From contig NW_004450478.1 of the NCBI RefSeq assembly GCF_000321225.1, forward strand, positions 753,720 to 817,719: a stretch of DNA of 64,000 nt, in the 5' to 3' direction. Under the pieces are notes generated by a model, which worked only from the letters and a program-made list of their open reading frames with translations, ran no database searches and was not told where the DNA came from. Below, piece by piece: positions 10,549 through 22,142 of this stretch. A program made the position numbers and the translations under genes. This DNA is from Odobenus rosmarus divergens (Eukaryota > Chordata > Mammalia > Carnivora > Odobenidae). Every line of letters begins with the position of its first letter. Within the stretch, counting starts at the first letter, position 1.

Positions 10549-13500
10549 ACATAATCTGTGGAGTATATGAAAAGTACAATTATTGAAAGATATATTGAAG
10601 TAAATTATCAATTTACCAATTGATTAAAGCTTAGTCCAAAGTAAATTGCTTTGTGAAGGGGAAAGAAGAGCATCTATTAATATGATCTATTTCAGATCGA
10701 GGCAAGCTTGAAAGAATTGAACGTTGCTCAGCATTTCGTTAGGCCTTCTGCTGCTTCCTGCCATCCCCACAACCACCACACATAAGCTTGATTCCACTCA
10801 CAGAAGAATCATTTGAGCAGGCCCAGAATGTTCTGTATAAATTGTTGCATTCATAGGAAACAGTGTTTGAGTTAACACTGATCATACTTTAATCTGAAAA
10901 GTCCTATTGATATATAGTATCAGATGCTGCTCAGAGTCTCTAGGAATTTCAACCTTTCCAGGTTACTTTAGGGTGATACAACAAAACCAGAAACACTGGA
11001 AACCTGTGGTACTTGAGTTTTCTGCAATGAAGTGGAAGACTCAGAAGCAGAATGATACCTGAAATTGTCTCCTCCTCTAATGAATCTCAGCGTCAATTCC
11101 TTTTCTAGACATAGAACATCACATATTTCATGTCAATTAAATATTTGTCAGCCTGGTACCACTCTTATGGAATAGTCCCTGAAGCCTTCACAATGTAAGA
11201 GTCACTCTGGTTCTGATAATGTTCCCTAAGATCCCCATGTTGTAAATTTCATGGACCTAAACCCCTGTTGCAAATGTAAGGAAAGTCATGCAGTACATCA
11301 AATGCCTTGTGGTTTTTCTGTGAGCACTGTTTTTTGTTTCTTTTTCTTTCCTAATACTTAATAATTTTAAGTGTTAGTGACTTAGTGATTAGCTTCAACT
11401 TGGGAGTAAGCAGATAACTAAAATCCAAGGATGGTATACATTTTAGAGTGCACGGATCTTTAAATTAAAGGAAAATGTATGCAATAAACCATGGGCCTTT
11501 GGCATCTCATAGATGTTTAGTTTATATTGAACCAGTGGCTTTTGTATATGTGTTATATATTTTTTACACATATTGTATTTAACTCTAGAAGAAGTATTTC
11601 TAGTCGTGAAGATCCAATAATAAGATATAATTTTAATATTTTAAATGGCAGTGACTATATTTAGCATAATATTTATAATTCCCCTTTTCCCTTATGTGTT
11701 CATGTAAATTACCTTGTTAGGTATATTATTAAGTAAAATTTAAAATTATACCTATATTCATCTTAAAAATTAGATAACTGCTGCCTTGTTAGGTATTTTA
11801 GGTAAAAGACAAATTTAAACTAAAATATTTTGGGTAAATTTCCAAGTTAAATGATCTCATCAGTGAATGACTAAAAATTATATTTCAATAGTTATTCAAT
11901 GAATGAATGAATAAAACCTCAACTTTCTTTCAAGATAATAATTCTTAGGTTTTATTACCATAAGTAACATGTGGACTGTGTAACACCCCACAATTTGGGA
12001 GGTATAGCAATAGGTTTATAATCTATATGATGTAGTACGCAACTGGAAAACAAATGGATTTATCAATCAAAACTAATTTTTTATTCTCCAGACTCTCTAG
12101 GAATTATTACATCTTATTTAAGTTTTTCACTACTATCAAGTGGCATTTATAACCACCAATAGCCTATTCTAATTTGTAGCTGACTGAGAAATAGCAAATA
12201 TTGGTGAAGAGTTATAGTTAAAATAACCTCATTTTATTGGGATCCCTCTGATCCATGAATTTCATGATACTCTCTCCCTAATTAATTGGGAGAAGAAGAT
12301 TTTCAGAATTGTACCTTAGATACCTTTGTTTGGGCTTTCATATCTCAGAAAAATGAATATGGTGATAGATAATGTTGATACATATTCTTAGATAAAACTC
12401 CTTTCCCTAAAAGTAAAAACCAAACCACTAGAAGAAAGAGAAGTCATCAGGACAACTACAGTTTTATAAATGAAACACAAGATAATTTTACTTTCTCTTG
12501 ATGCTACATCATTGCACTTTGTCACAGTGGCAAAAATTTTGATCTATTTTTGGCTTTTGATGTTATAAGAAGTAGTTTCAATGGTATTGCAAAAAGTGAG
12601 ACAGAGCTCAAGACATTGTTACTTTACTGTTTGGACCAAACTACCTAGCAATTCATTACTGAGAAGTGAGCATAGCAAAGATGAACTTTTGATCGCTCAT
12701 AGTTGGAGAAAATGAACTATGTGAATTAACGTCATGCTTAAAAATTTTATATAGGTGTGGGGGGTGGAGAGGTCTGTGGGTGTGTGTGTTTTCCCCTAGG
12801 GGAACTCTAGCAGTAGTGTTTGCTAGTCAGTAGAATTCTGGAGCGATGACAGCTTAGCAAATGTTGGGATTTTACCATATTTAGCATGGATTTTGACAGC
12901 TTTCCCCAACATATTGCGAATTAGGATGGGTTCAACAAGACCTGGAAAATTAATAAGATTTAGGACTGCCAAATCAATAGTAATGGGCTGAAGAAAGTAA
13001 CTAGAGGAGTCATCAGACTACTTGGTAAAGAGTCAAGAAAGTGCATTAGGGTGTGAACAGATCTCAGCAGCAGGACGACTTCCTAACAAAGTATTGATCA
13101 GAAAAGAAGGTGTGGCACTCACCCAGTTCTGAGCAGGTTCATCACAGGAAAAGGGGGAGACTACTAGAACTGTCCAGAATTTTGACCCGTACTTGAATCC
13201 TCTCAGGCTAGTAGTCTTTTACTTCTTCATGCATGATACATGTGTGCTTAATGACATGAACCTATCCAATTTTTCTAATCAACTACTCTCTGGTTTATTT
13301 CTCTTAAGCACTTTCACCTAGCTTCTAAGAACAATAATGCTATATTAGCTTTCTTAAATGCAAAGAAACCTAGCAGATAACACACAGCCTTACTGATATT
13401 TTTGTGTCACTTCTTCCATTGCTGCCACAGTTATAGTTAGTGAATCAGGCTGTCCTATCAATTGGTCAGGATCACCCTAAGAAATTTACCCAATGCCAAT

Positions 13501-15361
13501 TGATGAAAATTGAATATGATTAAATCATTAGGTAACATTGCCAAAGTGGAGTTTTTGTAGGTGTATCAAAATTCCACACATCTGAAAGGAGTAGGCACAT
13601 CTTGAAACACAAAGAAGGAAAGAATTTTTAAAATATGCATAAATAACATCAACAATCAGTTTATCTAATTCCGGGGGGGAAATGTTAGAAATATTATTTG
13701 TTTATTCCAAAAATTTAAATATATCCATGGTTGTAAAGTCATAATACATTATTGAAGTAAACTAAAAGTATCTCCAGTTTGAGAAATTTAAAAGATAAAC
13801 CATATTTTTTTTTTCATCTGCCTTAATGTGTCTCACAAGAGATGGAAATCCAGGTGCTTCTGGTTTCCATACCACTTTTCTTTGCACCTATTAAAATTCC
13901 AATTTTGCTTTGAGAGAAAGAAAAATGATTCCACTTCTAGGATTATTTAGCTAGCTATGTGATGCAGAGGCAATTTTCAGATTTGCATTCTTATCACTGC
14001 TTCTGTAAGCTCAATTATTTTAACAAGGTCTTTCCAATTTCCCCTAATGTTTTTCATAACTACCTCGAGCTTACGTTTAAATCAAAACTCATTTTTGAAA
14101 TAACTTATTTCTCCTAGACTTTTGAAGCTTTAAACATTGCACTTGTATGGAGTTCCTCCTGTTTCTACATATTGACATTTGGTGCAAAGATTTTCTTTTT
14201 CTTCCAATGGGCTTATTAAGCTACAGCCAAGTCATTAATATAACTTTTAGAGTTATATTTAACAGGATATTTTTAAATCATTTGACATATTGGCTACTTA
14301 TTCTGGTTACAAACCAAACATTAAGATGGTGAAGTTTCCGTGATACAAGAAAAGTAATTTCTAGAGATCGGCTTTACAACGTAGTGCCTAAAGTTAACAA
14401 TGTAAAATTTTGTTAAGATGGGAGCTCTCATGTTGTGTTCCTACAAAAAAAAAAAAAAAAAAAAGCCTAAATGTAAAGCTTTTCATTTGACAAAGAAATG
14501 CTATGTAATTTTTTATTGGACTGAATTATTGTACTTGGTGTTCAGGATTTTTAAACTCAGATTATGACATATTAATTGCAGGTAATTTTGTAAGTCATTT
14601 ATATATTCAATGCTTTATTGAACAGAAATGTATCTCAAACTTCTTTAAGAAACTATTAGGAATACTTTATATCAATCTGTTTTATGCTGGATGGCAAATG
14701 TTCTCAGAAAAATAAAACCATCAAAACATGGCATCAAGTCCCCTAAATGATACATTAACTTTAAATTAGATAATTATATATTAATATTTTATTAACTTTT
14801 AAGATATTTCAACTACAATGTATATGTATCATACCTAACACTTAGCAAGTTTGTGTCCTTTCTTATAATTACTTTCTTCTCCCAAAAAGCTATGCTGTGC
14901 TTTCTGAATTCAGCTGAGCATAGTGTGAATTATGCATCTTTTACTGAGAACATCTCACTCTAATTAAAAATACCCATGTTGCTCCTAATATGAGTTACAA
15001 GTTACAAGTTACCAAAGATTTAAAGAAAGGTTTAGTGAGACAGATTGGCTTTCATTCTTAAACTTCATCCCAGTTTGATTTGTGTGAATCTGTGATTTGG
15101 CTGAGATTACAATACATGGCTTCAGAAATTAAATTGTCTTTGGAGATTATTGCTACTGTGCATATGTAATTAAGTATACTCTTTATTGTCTATAAAACTG
15201 TAAAAACCTGCAGTTTTATGGGAAGAATATAAGCCCAGTGATTTCAAATCAATCAGTTGCAGAGAGTTCTGAGATGTTCCAACCATTAGTTTTGTGGAAA
15301 ACCTTAAGAAACACAATATTCCTGCAGTCAGCCTAGATGTATAAAGTAGTAAAAGCTATGC
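10549..15361. other. Long stretch without recognised repeats or genes
   Basis: Almost 5 kb in which I recognise no young interspersed repeat. It contains an A20 run (14445-14464) and a GT/G-rich patch near 12755-12792. Frames are at most 61 codons. Nothing supports a gene, but the lack of repeats makes it the best place in the window to look for conserved non-coding sequence. Confidence 0.4.
14445..14464. repeat. Poly(A) run of 20
   Basis: Twenty consecutive A. No SINE or L1 body can be recognised immediately upstream, so whether this is a retroposon tail or simple slippage is unclear. Confidence 0.85.
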
Positions 15362-15425
15362 CATATTAATTAAACAAGCATTCATTAAGCACCTGCTGTG
15401 TATTTGCCACCGTGTACTCTAAGGT
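15362..15425 (-). mobile_element. L2/MIR-type 3' terminal fragment
   Basis: The text GCATTCATTAAGCACCTGCT followed by GTGTATTTGCCACCGTGTACT is the antisense of the 'agtgcctggcacatagtaggcgctcaataaat' module shared by L2 3' ends and some MIRs. Too short to separate the families. Confidence 0.45.
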
Positions 15426-17344
15426 GTAAGAGAGTTATGGGATGTTATATTTGGAAGGAACTTTAGAGAAAGTCTTGGTCCAATTTTCCTACTTTATTGT
15501 CGAGACCTAGAAAATACGAGTGATTTAAGTTCTCACCTCTAAAATTAGCATCAGTACTTGAATTAGAACATACAAGAAAAAACACAATTAAAACAAGTGA
15601 ACCTAGGAGCTCGGAGTGCGTGTTCCATTGCCTAAAGATAGGAAAGTGTAACTGTTCAAATTACACACAAATTACAAATTACCATAGGAAGGTAAGTCAA
15701 GGAATGATTAAATGTAAAATCCGATCTTATTGTTACATCTAGATCATAGTCCTCATCTTTTTCAGAAATAACATCAATCACTTTTGCTGATTCCATATGA
15801 AAGATGAATTCTCTGTTGATTAAGGTTATTCATAATGACAGAAACATGTGCTGAATTAATTAATACTTTTATAATACTCTACATTCAATCATAGCATCAG
15901 CACAACTCTTACTTATGTATGCAACATATCTGTTTGCTCTAATGGTAATGCTTACTCAACTCATACGGCTTTGGAAATCCCTTGAAATAACTCTTTGGTG
16001 ATCTAAATCCATAGTTTGGGAACCAAACAAAAGCTCACGAGAAAGTTCTTCCTTCAATGGCATATGCAACATTTTTGAAGACTTGAAGACTCTCTTCTAG
16101 GCCTCATGTCATGAAGAACAAGGAAACATGTTTTGTCAGTCTAAACAAATACAATTCATGAGAATGCTAGCATACCAGATTCAAAAGATGGCTTTCAACA
16201 AATTTGTATTGCTCTTTGAGACAATACCATAAACATTTATAAATAAAGCAGCAGAGAATCATTAATATATCTCATAGCAATCTAGAAATTAAGCAGACTA
16301 ACCCTATGTCAGCATAGGGTTGACTTCAAATTTTGTAAAAATTATTTGCATGTTAAATTATTCACCTGTAATTTAAGACAACTTTATGCTGTTGTTATCA
16401 TCAGTGTTCAATAGATTAGCATAGTTTGCCTTTCACCTACTATTTTTCACCCTCTCCTTCCTATAGCATTACTGCATGGAAGCATTAGAGCATTTAGTCT
16501 TATATTTTCTGAGCTGTGGTTCCCTTCCATTAACTTCATTATTAGAGATGATTCTAATACCTTTCTTCCTGAATGAACCCTAAGTTTGCTATTCGTTTTT
16601 TTTTCCCTTATTTCTTACAGGGCTCTAAATATAATTTCAGGCATTCCTCCAAAATTGCCATGAAGTAACAAGGGAGTAGCTGTAGAGCTATTTTTATTTT
16701 TAAAGGATAAATTGTAGAAATAGTAATACACTGTATCAAATTACACTTTTCTTAAACAAAAATCTAAGCCAAAAATAGGACACAGACCTTCCCTGTTCTA
16801 TTCCATATATTTCATATATTACAATAGACTTTCTTATTAACATCAGGCATACATTCTGGGCTTTTAAATTTCTTCATAAGGTAGATAAGCTTATCAAAAT
16901 ATTAGCTATGAAATAGAAGGAAAATGGAATATAGAAGCAAATTCTTTCTCACTTCTAATGGTAGGTCACAATAAATAGTACTATAGTTAATTTGCCTAAA
17001 ATGTGCCATGTTTTTATATCTCCTCCTGCATTAAGATATTGAGAAGGAAAAATTGTGTCCAAATCATTTTGAAATCATTTAAAAATATCCTTTTGATAAT
17101 TATATTGTCAAGTCAATATTTTACATATTTCAAGAAACTAGAGATAAGATTTAATATAATTATATCTCTATTCTGTGAAGTCTTACTATAGAAACATTTT
17201 TGCTCTCCATTTAATGGAGTAGAAGTCATATAATCAATATTACACTTCATGTTTCTATCTAAATATGCTAATTATATCATACTATGTTTTAAGCCAGAAA
17301 TATTTTCTTAGCATCCAGATATTAGTTGGTTAGCATTTAAAAGG
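15426..17344. other. Unassigned AT-rich stretch
   Basis: No gene, RNA or confident repeat. A short segment around 15445-15530 has a 'GGAAGGAACTTTAGAGA' motif found in some ancient SINEs but is too diverged to call. Confidence 0.4.
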
Positions 17345-17345
17345 T

Positions 17346-18247
17346 CCTGACACCCACCAACGCCAAAGTGTGGAGAGGGGGGATTTCGCCACACATACAA
17401 CAAGAAATGCCCCAGACCAACTAGGTGTCCTACAAGTCAACTAGATTTTGACACTGTCCACAGGTTAAGGATTCAGTCCTGCAGGTATACTCCCCCCACC
17501 ACCTGCACCCTCCACCACAACCCCCCTCACCCTCGCCACTTTAGATGTCAGTTGCAGGCTTAGGTTGTCACCTGCAATTCTGACTGACTGGCTAGAAATC
17601 AGAGGTTTCCATGATCGCCTCCTTAGGTTTGACTGACTTGCTAGAGAGGCTCACAGAACTTAGAGAAACATTTTACTTACTAGATCATTGGTTTATTATA
17701 AAAGTATACAACTCATGAACAGAGAGGTGGAAGAAATGCATAGGGTGAGGTCTGTGGAAAGGACACAGGACAGCCATGCCCTCTCCAGGCATGCCACTCC
17801 CCCCCATATCTCCATGTGTTCACCAACCCAGAAGCTCTCTGAGCCCCTTCCTTTTGTTTTGTTTTGTTTTGTTTTTTGTTTTGTTTTATGAAGGCTTCAA
17901 TATAAAGGAATGATTTATTAAATCATTGCCCCACTGGTGGTTGAACTCAATCTCCAGCCCCTCTCCCCTCCCTGGAGGTCAAGGGTGGGGAGTGGGGTGG
18001 AATTGAATGTTTCAATCCTCTAATCACATGGTCAATTCTCCTCGCAACCAGCCTCAATCCTTGGGTGCTTTTCAAAAGTCACCTCATTAACATAGCAAAA
18101 AATAACTTTATTATTCTCAACACTTAGGTAATTCCTAGGGTTTTTGGGAGTGGTGAGCCAGGAACCATGGACAAAGACCAACTATATATGAGAAATATAT
18201 TTTGGTCATCTCAGTGACCAAATATACATTTTTCTTATAAATCACAG
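17346..18247 (-). mobile_element. Solo LTR-like endogenous retroviral element, antisense
   Basis: About 900 bp reads as an antisense LTR. On the minus strand it begins near 18247 with TGTGATTTATAAG. It contains a GGTCTTTGTCCATGG segment and a GAGGTGACTTTTG block, then a CACCCTTGACCTCCAGGG-type GC-rich stretch. A polyadenylation signal AATAAA (minus strand, near 17688-17696) follows, and the element ends near 17346 with GGTGGGTGTCAGGACC. This order matches a mammalian solo LTR I recall from the ERV families, but I cannot fix the subfamily. A (TTTTG)n expansion at 17853-17889 interrupts it. AGCATTTAAA to the left and AGCATTAAAT to the right could be a decayed TSD. No gag, pol or env sequence is present. 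Confidence 0.65.
17853..17889. repeat. (TTTTG)n pentanucleotide repeat
   Basis: Repeated TTTTG units with one longer T run, inside the LTR-like element. Likely length-variable. Confidence 0.85.
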
Positions 18248-18439
18248 CATTAAATATTAAAGTACATGTGTTAGTTTAGGTTATGCAAATACAGAAGTAA
18301 GAAAATCCCGTTTTAAATTAACAAGAAATATACTGAAATTAAAAATCCTTGAGTCGATCAGTCTGTCTGAGTGATTCTGTCCTACTTTGAGCTCCTTTGT
18401 CAGTTGGTACCACTTCAATGATAATAAACAATGAGTAAT

Positions 18440-19250
18440 TTTAGAATTGAATATGTTCCAGGAACTAGAGATAGACACAACTTGAGTAGGTGACTGACGT
18501 CTAACAGTAAGAAGTGTAATAATGAATTATACAGTGGTACAGGGGTGTTACAAAGGAAAGAGTGATCATATCTGCAGGGGGAATTAAGGAAACATTCACA
18601 AAAGAAAGGTTACTTTAGTATGGTCTGATAGAATGAATATGGCACTGCCCAGTGTTCAAGATTGGAGAGTATCCAAGGACTAACAGATGCAAAACCTGTA
18701 AATGTGAGAATTTGGTATGTCTTTGTGGCTCCGTGTGTGTGTGCGAAGCTTATCTATCATGCAGCCAGCGCAAAGCCATATGGGCAGCAAATTAGGGAAA
18801 TACCTCTCGCTCTACGAAAGGACTTATACTTTATCCTGTCAAAGACAGGGACTGGCTAAAGAATTTCAAATCAAGAAGTAACAATGTGGCTGTGCTTTGA
18901 AAAATTGAAGTGGTTTGAAATTGAAAGCACAAAAGCCAATTAAGAGTTTATTGTAATGGCTTAAAAGGAAGAAAATGAGAAGAAAGATGTAGTAAAGGAG
19001 AAAGACACCACTTTTAGAAAATAGAAGTGAAGGGATAGAGTGACTGACAGAAAATGCTAGTTGGTGGGAGGAAGGTGATCGCTCTCTCTAACCTGGTTGA
19101 TAGATTCAGAGTAGGACAAGACAGAGAATGCAACAACAGTAGTTTCGTTGAAGAAGAGGAGTTCATTTTTGAATATATTAAGGCTAAAGTATCTGTGGAG
19201 ATGTTTGGAACCGACAACAAAGTACTTTATGACTGAAGGTAGGATTCTTC
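18440..19250 (-). mobile_element. Diverged L2-like LINE fragment, antisense
   Basis: The last part has GAAGAAGAGGAGTTCATTTTTGAATATATTAAGGCTAAAGTATCTGTGGAGATG. This parallels the antisense L2 module 'gatcaggagttcagttttggacatgttaagtttgagatgcc...caagtggagatg'. Upstream similarity is weaker. Boundaries are approximate. Confidence 0.4.
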
Positions 19251-19354
19251 AGTGTGCCTATGTGTCTATGCTTGGAATCCATGTCCAAAACGCATTGTTT
19301 GAGAGTACTCAATCCATGATACCTTCCTAGCTTTCAGTGCTATCCTTTCCATTC

Positions 19355-19530
19355 ACATATTCATGCATTCATTAATAAATTCATTCAACAGATATTTGTA
19401 GATTTTGCTAGGTAGGCACATGAATGCATCATTAAAGACCACAGTCCAGCCTTCCACTATTTTAATTTAGCAGGGAATACTTTAGAAGTAAACTAACAAT
19501 CAGAGTATTGTGTGGTAAGCACAGATTGAC
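19355..19530 (-). mobile_element. L2 3' end, antisense
   Basis: Starts with ATTAATAAATTCATTCAACAGATATTTGTAG, the antisense of the L2 terminus 'caataaatatttgttgaatgaatga'. It continues into CATTAAAGACCACAGTCC (the 'gggactgtggtc' region). Old and diverged. Confidence 0.55.
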
Positions 19531-20084
19531 TGCATTCAAAAATCGTAGTTTATTATTTAATTTACATTTATGCAATATTAAGACAAACAAGTAGGTAATT
19601 ATTACATAGTTGTGTTTCTACCTATGGCTTTCCTGTGTACATCATTAGAATATTTATTTGTTAGAAAAATTAATGATTTTTAACCATAATTTGTCTAAGG
19701 TCTTTATTTTTGTGATATTAATAAGCCTTGTTTATTGAACATTTTATGGTCCTCCACATTTTATATTTAAATGTTGTTTGTTGCTTGTATTCTATTATTA
19801 AAACTATAATAATGTGTTTACACTTGAAATTAAAAAGTATCTCAGAAATGGAGATTCCATATGTGAAGGTACATCGCTTTGTGCCTAGCAGAGATGCACA
19901 TCCATGCTTTTTTTTCCCATATTTTTTTACTTTCCTTTCTAGTCCCTTCATGTATGCTGTCTAATGTTCTAGTTATGTCCAACACACTTGCTCTTCCATA
20001 CTTCCTTATTAAGTCTTTGAAATAAGAAACCAAATTTAGGATGTCTTTCTGTTCTCATCGATCCCTATCATTATTAATCATTTA

Positions 20085-20520
20085 CACAGTAAGCATTTAT
20101 TGAGTACCCAAAATATAACATTCAGGAGATGTTGAGATACATAAAATATGCCTTAAGTGCATTACAGAAACTCAGAAGAGGTGACATTTATGGTACTGAG
20201 AAAATATGAGCAGGAAATTGCTTAAAAATGCCCATAAAAAGTGGGTAATGATATTACAAGTAGAGAGAATAAGTTTAAAGAGTCATAGGCTTTAAATAAG
20301 TATATTGGAGGCAGTAGCTGGTTTGGGCAGCCAGAGAGCAGCACATGTGGAAGGAAGTCATGTAGGCTGAGAAAGGTAGGCTATGTCAGATGGTGAAAGT
20401 TTTGTTGTGGCTTAGCAAGAAATTTAAGGGGTTTTTTTGGATTTTGTTTGTTTATTTGTTAGACACTGAGAGATGCCAATTATTTTAATCAGGAGAATGA
20501 TATGGGTACATGATTTTAAA
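20085..20520 (-). mobile_element. L2 LINE 3' fragment, antisense
   Basis: In order on the + strand: AGCATTTATTGAGTACCC, GAAGAGGTGACATTTATGG, GTGGAAGGAAGTCATG, a segment with 'GTAGGCTATGTCAGATGGTGAAAG', and AATCAGGAGAATGATATGG. These match the antisense L2 3' modules ('gaaggtgacatttgagc', 'catgtagggccttgtagg', 'gcagaggagtgacatgatctg'). A young SINE inserted about 30 bp downstream. Confidence 0.65.
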
Positions 20521-20543
20521 GGGTGCCTCTTTTCATATAAGAC

Positions 20544-20782
20544 AGGATGGACAGGGCCCCTGGGAGGCTCAGTCAGTTAAGCACCTGCCTTTGGCTCAGG
20601 TCATGATCCCGGGCTCCTGGGATCGAGCCCCACATGGAGTCAAGCCCTGCATGGCATCGGGCTCCCTACTCAGGAGGAGTCTGCTTCTGCCTCTGCCCTT
20701 CCCCCTGCTCGTGCACCCTCTCTCGGACACACACTCTCTGTCTCTCTGAAATAAAGTCTTAAAAAAAAAAAAAAGGATGGAC
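20544..20782 (+). mobile_element. Carnivore SINE (SINEC type) with internal duplication
   Basis: The SINE body is 20553-20773. The head GGGCCCCTGGGAGGCTCAGT and the B-box-like GGGATCGAGCCCCAC are clear. Between the B box and the CT-rich body, about 25 extra bases (CATGGAGTCAAGCCCTG...) look like a partial repeat of the GAGCCCCACATGG/CATCGGG segment. The tail is ATAAAGTC plus A14 or longer. A 9-bp TSD, AGGATGGAC, flanks it (20544-20552 and 20774-20782). Confidence 0.94.
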
Positions 20783-21990
20783 TGAAGAGCGGAGATGCTG
20801 AACATGTTAGCACATAGTTATTTTAGTGCCAAATGGAGTTATTAAACTCTATTCATGTGTGTGTGTTGTGTGTGTGCACATGTTTATGTGTGATTTCTAA
20901 AAAAATGCACGTTGAATATGTATGTTTTGTAGGGAGGCATACCGGGTGTTTGGTACAGATACAGAACTTTTATAGAAAGTGTACTGAATTGGGTCAGGTT
21001 AGTACCTATCTGTGTCAATGGAAGATGATTACTGAGTATTGAGTATTGAGACCAGGATGTTAGCTGAAGAGGAATGGGGAGATTAGAGTAATTTTTATCT
21101 CCACAAGTCAGTACTGCCATTTTAACAACCATGTTTGTTTGTCTTCCATTATTTTCAGTGTGATTGAAAGGTAATTACTGGTAGCGTGTTAAATAATGTG
21201 TAAGATAAGGTAAAAGTGGATATGGTCACTGAAATGTATGTTTTAAAAATGGAAAATATACTAGAATTAATAAAGTGCACACTGCTTATCTAAAATTAAT
21301 GATTAAAATTAAAATGAAGCAAAGCACAAAACAAATATTTGTCAAGCAGCACCAACAGTTGTGAAGTTTTATGTTTTCATTTTTGGCATGCCATATATGC
21401 TTTTTGTGATATATATTTTTTCAGAACTATAAATGACAAATTGATTTTGAACAAATGAGTACAAGAAACATTTTAAGAATATCTTTTGAGCTGACAGAAG
21501 CTACACATATAGGGTAAGTGATTAAGAAGTGGAAAAAAGGCAATTTGGATAATAAAACAGAAAAAAGTAAGACTGATGGAATGATTTAATCCACAGTATA
21601 AAGGTTTTGGAACCTAATCTATTACATGAAGTCTCTATAAGGTCCTAAAGAGAAGCTATCATAAAACATCTGGAATATCTGCAAAGTAACAATTTACTGG
21701 AAAGGGAACTAGAATTGGGAGGAAGAAGTTCATGGTCAAGGTTGATAGCTCAGATTAATTGTCCCTATATTATTTATTTGGTCATTCTTATGTTTTTCAA
21801 CATAATAACTTGACAAAGAATCTTTACTTCTCTGAAAACCAACTTCATGTTTTATTGTAAACCCGTGGGAGAAACAGTCTAAAACATCCATTTTGCCTTT
21901 TTAAATTTTTGTTACTAAGTAAAGAAAATATAATTTCTGGTGAAATAAATCAGCATTGCAGTGAAAAACTTACTTAAAAAAATTGATATA
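20783..21990. other. Unassigned stretch with a (TG)n patch
   Basis: A TG-rich patch lies at about 20857-20890. The open frames here (at most 82 codons) run in opposite directions over each other and match nothing I know. Confidence 0.45.
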
Positions 21991-22142
21991 GTGGCACCTG
22001 GCTGGCTCAGTTGGTAGAGCATGCAGCTCTTGATCTTGGGGTCTTGAGTTCAAGACCCACATTGAGTGTAAAGTTTACAAGAAGGAAGGAAGGAAAGGAA
22101 GGAGAGGAAAAGAAAGGAAAGGAAAGGAAAGGAGGAAGGAAA
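21991..22142 (+). mobile_element. Short-form carnivore SINE with AAGG-repeat tail
   Basis: The head GGCACCTGGCTGGCTCAG is followed by TTGGTAGAGCATGCAGCTC, closer to the tRNA A box than in the other copies. B-box-like GAGTTCAAGACCC follows, then a short body ending GTGTAAAGTTTACAAG. There is no CT-rich body. The tail has become a (GGAA/AAGG)n purine microsatellite (22079-22142). The copy is tRNA-like but is not a tRNA gene: it has no anticodon arm that pairs and no acceptor complement. Confidence 0.88.

Noticed and set aside
21991..22070. Possible tRNA gene from A-box and B-box motifs
   Set aside because: The motifs belong to the SINE head. The segment lacks a paired acceptor stem and anticodon arm and continues into a SINE body.
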